This document shows positions 14,508-18,187 of a stretch of 18,187 nucleotides of DNA, in pieces. Each line of letters starts with the position of its first letter. The stretch's first letter is position 1. The notes under the pieces are model-generated. The model was given only the letters and a program-made list of their open reading frames with translations, had not been told where the DNA came from and searched no databases. The position numbers were made by a program, and so were the translations under genes. Origin of the DNA: Prevotella sp. UBA5387 (GTDB lineage Bacteria; Bacteroidota; Bacteroidia; Bacteroidales; Bacteroidaceae); assembly GCA_002407775.1 (NCBI GenBank), contig DHOP01000007.1:1-18187 (forward strand). The letters run 5' to 3'.

Positions 14508-16070
14508 CTATCGTCCACGATGGAACGATTGCTCGTCATCCTGACCTTGCTCATGAGCTTCGGCTCGCTTGTCGAACTCATAGTCGGCCTGCTCTTTCAC
14601 CGCATTACGCATAAAGTTGTATGCGTCATCACGATTATGGGGCATTTCATTGGACTTGAAGACTTCCTTGCCATCATCCATGAGGCGCATGAAGAAATGG
14701 TCTTTCTGCTGTGCATCCTGTTCATGGGTAATGACGTAGTTGCTCGTGCCGATAGCAGAGTCAATGTACAGACGGATGGCCGGCTTGCCTTCATGCTCGG
14801 TAAAACCGCCCAAACGTGCGTTGTTCTCACGTCTGGCTGCCCAGTAGTAGTTTTGCATGAAGTCATCTAACTTGGTCTTCACCTCTTCGCTACTGAGAGC
14901 TTTGGAAGGAGTCTTGGCCGCCACTTCGCCAGCCTGTACATTGAAAGTTTGCGACTGCTTGTTCTCATTCTTCCATTCCTCAGCGATGGGAGGCAGACCC
15001 TGCTCGATACGGCTGTTGATGCCATCAATGCGCTGGGTCAGCATACTCGAAGCTCGCTTGACATCCAGAAGAATGGTCTTCAGGAAGTTCGGGGACTCGT
15101 GAAGACTATCAAGCCATGACTTCAAGTAAGGAGCGGAATCGGTTTTCAAGCCTTTGACCATGCCGTAGTTGGCCGCCACGAAAGCTGCTGTCAACTCAGC
15201 TTTGAGTTCTTCAGCGGCGTATTCCTTCGATCCGAATTGGGTCGCAACAATACGGTTGAGACGGCCTTCCACCCCGGTACTGTGGGTCATTTCATGGAAA
15301 AGGTTGGTCTGAAACGACTCCATATTCTTGAATTGCTGACGCTCGGGCATCACAATTTCATCACGGCTGATGGAGAAGTAAGCATTGTCACCATGGACTT
15401 CCTTGATGGGACAATACCAACCATTGTCCTTAATCATGGCATCCACAGCAGGTAAGACTTCACCTCGCATTTCCTCGCTTATACGCTGCCCTTTGCACTG
15501 CTCTTCGAGCTTAGCATAGAGGTCAGGACGAGCCTCTTTGAGGTTGGTTTGCCCGACATTGAATACTGCGTACACTTGTAGTTTTGGAAACACGTTGTAA
15601 TCCTTACGCTCGTCCTCAGTCATCTGCTTATAGTCGTCGTACTTGATCTTATCCTTCGTCTCCTTATTCACCACGGTAAATGTGGTGATGAAGACTGGAA
15701 AACTTCGTTCCCCTTTCTTTACCGATACCAAAGGTAAGTCTTCACCTTTGCCATCTTTAGTACGCTGCCTTGCACCTTGCTTGTCCTTCTCGAAGTTCAA
15801 GCTGGCCACACGGTCAAAGGTACAGAATACAGGAAGTTCGTAGTTGTTCTTTTGGCAGTGCATCATGAGCATGACGCTGTTCATGCCATTGTACTGACGA
15901 CCATTGAGGTTGCGAGGAACGGCCAAAGCTGATTCGGTGAACCAAGGCTTTTGCCAATCCACCTGAAGATCCTGAAGCTTGTCGATGACCAATTCCGTGA
16001 ATTTCTCCAAAGCTCTATCCTCAGCACTTGGCTGGCCGTCACGCTGAGCTTTCTGATAGTCCTTTCTCAT
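14508..16070 (-). CDS. ArdC-type antirestriction protein (ssDNA-binding domain plus zincin metallopeptidase)
   Basis: 520 residues, cytosolic. The N-terminal third carries the ArdC ssDNA-binding domain pattern (W..PWF, NL.GR.YNGMN, F.TF, KG...PV). A zinc-peptidase-like domain follows with HEMTH (259-263) and a downstream acidic helix YAAEELKAELTAAF supplying the third ligand. After about residue 375 there is an extra C-terminal region that I do not recognise. ArdC proteins are carried by conjugative elements and protect incoming DNA from host restriction. It is the last gene of the minus-strand block after the SSB-like gene (27 bases away), which fits a transfer-and-establishment role. The start at 16068-16070 (MRKDYQKAQRDG) is the only good ATG ahead of the domain. 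Confidence 0.85.
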   Translation of the reverse strand: MRKDYQKAQRDGQPSAEDRALEKFTELVIDKLQDLQVDWQKPWFTESALAVPRNLNGRQYNGMNSVMLMMHCQKNNYELPVFCTFDRVASLNFEKDKQGARQRTKDGKGEDLPLVSVKKGERSFPVFITTFTVVNKETKDKIKYDDYKQMTEDERKDYNVFPKLQVYAVFNVGQTNLKEARPDLYAKLEEQCKGQRISEEMRGEVLPAVDAMIKDNGWYCPIKEVHGDNAYFSISRDEIVMPERQQFKNMESFQTNLFHEMTHSTGVEGRLNRIVATQFGSKEYAAEELKAELTAAFVAANYGMVKGLKTDSAPYLKSWLDSLHESPNFLKTILLDVKRASSMLTQRIDGINSRIEQGLPPIAEEWKNENKQSQTFNVQAGEVAAKTPSKALSSEEVKTKLDDFMQNYYWAARRENNARLGGFTEHEGKPAIRLYIDSAIGTSNYVITHEQDAQQKDHFFMRLMDDGKEVFKSNEMPHNRDDAYNFMRNAVKEQADYEFDKRAEAHEQGQDDEQSFHRGR

Positions 16071-16097
16071 AGGGTTTCTCGTTTATGGGTTAGACAA

Positions 16098-16763
16098 TCA
16101 GAAAGGACACTCGTCGTTGGGACTTTGCTGGTTGAAGGACGTACCGCCGGCTTGACTGCCTTGGTAGGGTTCCTTCACCCATTCCGTGATTTCCGACACC
16201 CTGCAGCTGATGTCAACCTTGTCGTTGTACACGCCAAACTCGGCAGTACCTTTGACGTTGACCCTTGCCTTGGGCTGGAGGAAGGCTTCCTTTTCAGCTG
16301 AGAAGCGAACGAAACGCACCCAGACAAACTCGAAGTTCTCACCAATCTTCTCGGTGGAGAAACCTGAGAACAGAAGGAAGGGATTACCTTTCTTATCGTT
16401 CTTCAGGACGATGTCCTTACCGCCCAATGCGCCACGGAACTCCATTTCGCCTTCAATTTTATCCTTGGTGTCGGTGGGTTGAAGGTTGACAGAGCCGGCC
16501 ATGAAGTTGAAATACAAAGCTTCACCCTTCTTACGAAGTGTGAGCGCGCCTTGCATCTCTACACGCAGGTTGGCTTGGTACTTGGTGCAATCGGCCTGCG
16601 TGCCGTTCATGGACACACTGACCTCAATGGTCTTATTGATACCTGACTTGGCAGGAAGGACTACACTCACAGGAAAGGACACAAAGGAGTTGTTGTCCTT
16701 ATCGGTACGCATCTGCGCTGCACGGCTGATGGTACCATTGATCGTTACACTACACTTAATCAT
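16098..16763 (-). CDS. SSB-like protein with two OB-fold-like halves and acidic tail
   Basis: 221 residues. The first half (about 1-95) has the SSB layout: beta strand VTINGTISRAAQMR, a loop, VSFPVSVVL, then YQANLRVEMQGAL and a closing strand. The second half (about 104-195) repeats that order (EMEFRGALGG, NPFLLFSGFSTE, EFVWVRFVRFS, ARVNVKGTAEFGV, CRVSEI). A flexible Gly/Ser/Gln stretch leads to a DECPF terminus, close to the D-D-I-P-F tip through which SSB recruits partner proteins. Role: probably coats single-stranded DNA during transfer or replication of the element. It stands between the small membrane protein (12 bases) and the ArdC-type gene. Family name not certain. Confidence 0.7.
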   Translation of the reverse strand: MIKCSVTINGTISRAAQMRTDKDNNSFVSFPVSVVLPAKSGINKTIEVSVSMNGTQADCTKYQANLRVEMQGALTLRKKGEALYFNFMAGSVNLQPTDTKDKIEGEMEFRGALGGKDIVLKNDKKGNPFLLFSGFSTEKIGENFEFVWVRFVRFSAEKEAFLQPKARVNVKGTAEFGVYNDKVDISCRVSEITEWVKEPYQGSQAGGTSFNQQSPNDECPF

Positions 16764-16775
16764 ACAAAATACTTA

Positions 16776-16985
16776 TTACTGGTTATCGGTTGAGGGGTCG
16801 TCTTCATCTTCTATCAAGGGAGCTCGGTATAACTCATAGAGAATATACGCCAAGGTGGTGATGGAGAAGATGGCATAGATGGAAGTTACTATCGCTCCAA
16901 AAGCGAAGTAAAGCATCCCTGCTAAGGAAACCGTGCCTACAAGATTCAGACAGGCATACGGTATGGGATGAATAATCTTTCTCAT
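16776..16985 (-). CDS. Small inner-membrane protein of the conjugative block
   Basis: 69 residues with two hydrophobic spans (about 10-32 and 34-52) and an acidic C-terminal tail (IEDEDDPSTDNQ). Its ATG overlaps the M23 stop (TGA) in an ATGA-type overlap at 16982-16985, so the two are translationally coupled. No recognised domain. Coupling suggests that it helps localise or regulate the M23 hydrolase, which is inference. Confidence 0.65.
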   Translation of the reverse strand: MRKIIHPIPYACLNLVGTVSLAGMLYFAFGAIVTSIYAIFSITTLAYILYELYRAPLIEDEDDPSTDNQ

Positions 16986-17989
16986 CGTTGTATGGTATTT
17001 GTCTGTTCTTGGGACTGATTGACAGCCTGCTCGTAGTTTTGCGAAGCCTTATTTGAGAGGACGATATTGTCCACCAATATGGCGATTCGCTTCATCTTGG
17101 CATCATCCGTCAAAGACGAGCCTAAGATGTTCGAGAGACTGCTGAGGTCAGCCTGAGACAAGGCTCTTGCCTGACCGTCAACCTTCAAGATGGCTTTGCC
17201 ACCCTCTTGTAGGCTAATGCTACAATCGGAATGGTTCGGCATATAGGGAGCAAGATTGATGCTTTTGGTGGTAGCAGCTTCCGTCACCATCTGTTTCTTA
17301 TCTTCCTCCGTCTTATTATCTATCTGAACGGCGATGGCCATCAAGGCGGTGAACGCTCCAGTCACCATATCCACGATGGGGTCTCCTCCGTTCATTCCCA
17401 AATCCAAACCGATGTCTTCAGAAGAAAGGAGTTTCTTCATCCAGTCATCGGCTGACATTGCAGGATTGACTTGCGCCAAGGCGTTGCCGTTGTTGGGGTC
17501 TTGCGACTTGTACTTGGCAAGAAGGTCATGGCCGTTGAGTAATGCCTGTTGCGGGAGATTGCCTTTCTGGGCTATCTCAGCAAGATAGGCAGCAGGATCT
17601 ACCTGACGGACGTTGCCGTCGGGTGAGACCTGCTTCACAGAGAAATGCAGGTGGTCGCCAGTGGACTTACCGGTACTGCCCGACACGCCCAAGGGCTGAC
17701 CTGCCTGTAGGGTATCACCGACCTTGACCTTGATTTCAGAGAGGTGGCAGAAGGTGAGTTGGGTCTTGGAACCATCCTCTCGGCTGTATTCCAATTTCAC
17801 ATAGTTGCCACCGCCTTTGGTATCAAAGCCTGCGTCAATGACTTTACCACCTTGCTCCGTGGCCAACACGGCTTCGTGGTTGGTCTTGATGTCGATACCA
17901 TTGTGCATCTTATTGACGTGGTCAATCGGATGCATTCTCATACCGTAGGGAGAGGTAACGAGTAGAAACTCGTCACGCTGAACGGGCAT
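16982..17989 (-). CDS. M23-family metallopeptidase, 5' end lost
   Basis: 335 residues from the ATG at 17987-17989. The peptidase domain is at the N-terminus of this frame (about 10-130): zinc motif H29-x3-D33 in MHNGIDIKT, H82 in CHLSE, and H113/H115 in GDHLHFSV. M23 enzymes cut peptidoglycan cross-bridges, and in conjugative elements they open the wall for the transfer channel. Residues 130-335 are helical and unassigned. The frame stays open upstream to about 18080 and encodes a Pro/Gln/Thr/Ala linker (TAQPTAQTSAQPPSSA), then is cut at 18057 where the 112-bp repeat begins. The original protein therefore had a further N-terminal region, and the listed ATG may not be the natural start. Product function uncertain. 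Confidence 0.75.
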   Translation of the reverse strand: MPVQRDEFLLVTSPYGMRMHPIDHVNKMHNGIDIKTNHEAVLATEQGGKVIDAGFDTKGGGNYVKLEYSREDGSKTQLTFCHLSEIKVKVGDTLQAGQPLGVSGSTGKSTGDHLHFSVKQVSPDGNVRQVDPAAYLAEIAQKGNLPQQALLNGHDLLAKYKSQDPNNGNALAQVNPAMSADDWMKKLLSSEDIGLDLGMNGGDPIVDMVTGAFTALMAIAVQIDNKTEEDKKQMVTEAATTKSINLAPYMPNHSDCSISLQEGGKAILKVDGQARALSQADLSSLSNILGSSLTDDAKMKRIAILVDNIVLSNKASQNYEQAVNQSQEQTNTIQR

Positions 17990-18056
17990 ACTGTAAGCGG
18001 AGGATGGTGGTTGAGCGGAGGTTTGGGCAGTCGGTTGAGCTGTGGGTGCGGCAAAA

Positions 18057-18168
18057 CCTCTAAAATTGAAGGATGAGATTTAACAATATTAGTCGCTTGA
18101 TCACGAGGATGTTGCATAATATACAAACAATTATCTTTGACTAACACAAGTAAGCTTCCTTAATAATA
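18057..18168 (-). repeat. 112-bp repeat, copy B (inverted relative to 2357-2468)
   Basis: Reverse complement of copy A with 7 mismatches and no gaps. On the minus strand it directly abuts the upstream open part of the M23 gene, breaking that reading frame about 23 bases into the repeat (TAA at 18080-18082). Beyond it, 18169-18187 (minus strand CTTTATCCCGAACTGGGG) is unrelated to the sequence flanking copy A, and the window ends there. Confidence 0.85.
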
Positions 18169-18187
18169 CCCCAGTTCGGGATAAAGC

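Noticed and set aside
14520..14870. Plus-strand frame opposite the ArdC-type gene
   Set aside because: Antisense shadow of a well-supported gene, without recognisable motifs.
17938..18147. 69-residue minus-strand frame starting inside copy B of the repeat
   Set aside because: It starts at a GTG within the repeat and then reads the M23 gene in a wrong frame (Pro/Leu-rich); copy A lacks a start and stops early.

Overview
The window looks like a chromosomal segment of a Bacteroidales bacterium, most likely Prevotellaceae (Prevotella/Segatella). The grounds are the GroES/GroEL sequences, the Bacteroidetes-type -7 elements (TAnnTTTG) ahead of two genes, a SusD-type C-terminus on a lipoprotein, and conjugative-element genes typical of the phylum. 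Genus is inferred from style only; no search was run.

Left part (1-6200), core chromosome. groES-groEL runs on the minus strand and ends in a clear intrinsic terminator. The region upstream of groES holds a near-perfect 16-bp inverted repeat and one copy of a 112-bp repeat. On the plus strand follow a secreted PD40-type protein with a C-terminal coiled coil, a uridine phosphorylase-family enzyme and mnmE (tRNA U34 modification GTPase), closed by an intrinsic terminator at 6165-6198.

Middle part (6200-12000), an accessory island directly downstream of mnmE. It starts with an array of 10-bp tandem repeats, then a 512-residue protein made of a zinc-binding-type N-terminus and seven excisionase-like winged-helix repeats, then a decayed tyrosine-integrase N-terminus fused to the tail of an unrelated gene. 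Next comes a compact plus-strand cluster: a helical 148-residue protein, a 221-residue protein faintly like alkyladenine glycosylases, a cytosolic guanidino-group deiminase homologue with its catalytic residues intact, and a trypsin/V8-like serine protease whose frame continues past a TAG into a charged linker and a membrane segment. The gene spacings (-4, 9 and 3 bp) suggest one operon. I consider this cluster the best candidate in the window for an undescribed system, possibly defence or conflict, but its function is not shown by the sequence. The island ends with a chimera of a RecD2 N-terminal domain and a KilAC-like antirepressor C-terminus.

Right part (12000-18187). A 738-residue lipoprotein joins an N-terminal Bacteroidetes lipoprotein domain, a BACON-like segment and a SusD-like C-terminus, with no SusC partner in the window. 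It is separated by a convergent terminator hairpin from a minus-strand block of conjugative-element type: an M23 metallopeptidase (5' end lost), a small membrane protein, a tandem-OB SSB-like protein and an ArdC-type antirestriction protein.

The 112-bp repeat near groES recurs in inverted orientation at 18057-18168, exactly where the M23 gene loses its upstream coding sequence. The two copies therefore bracket about 15.6 kb and may mark past or ongoing rearrangement, or an assembly edge. No tRNA, rRNA, CRISPR array or complete transposase was found.
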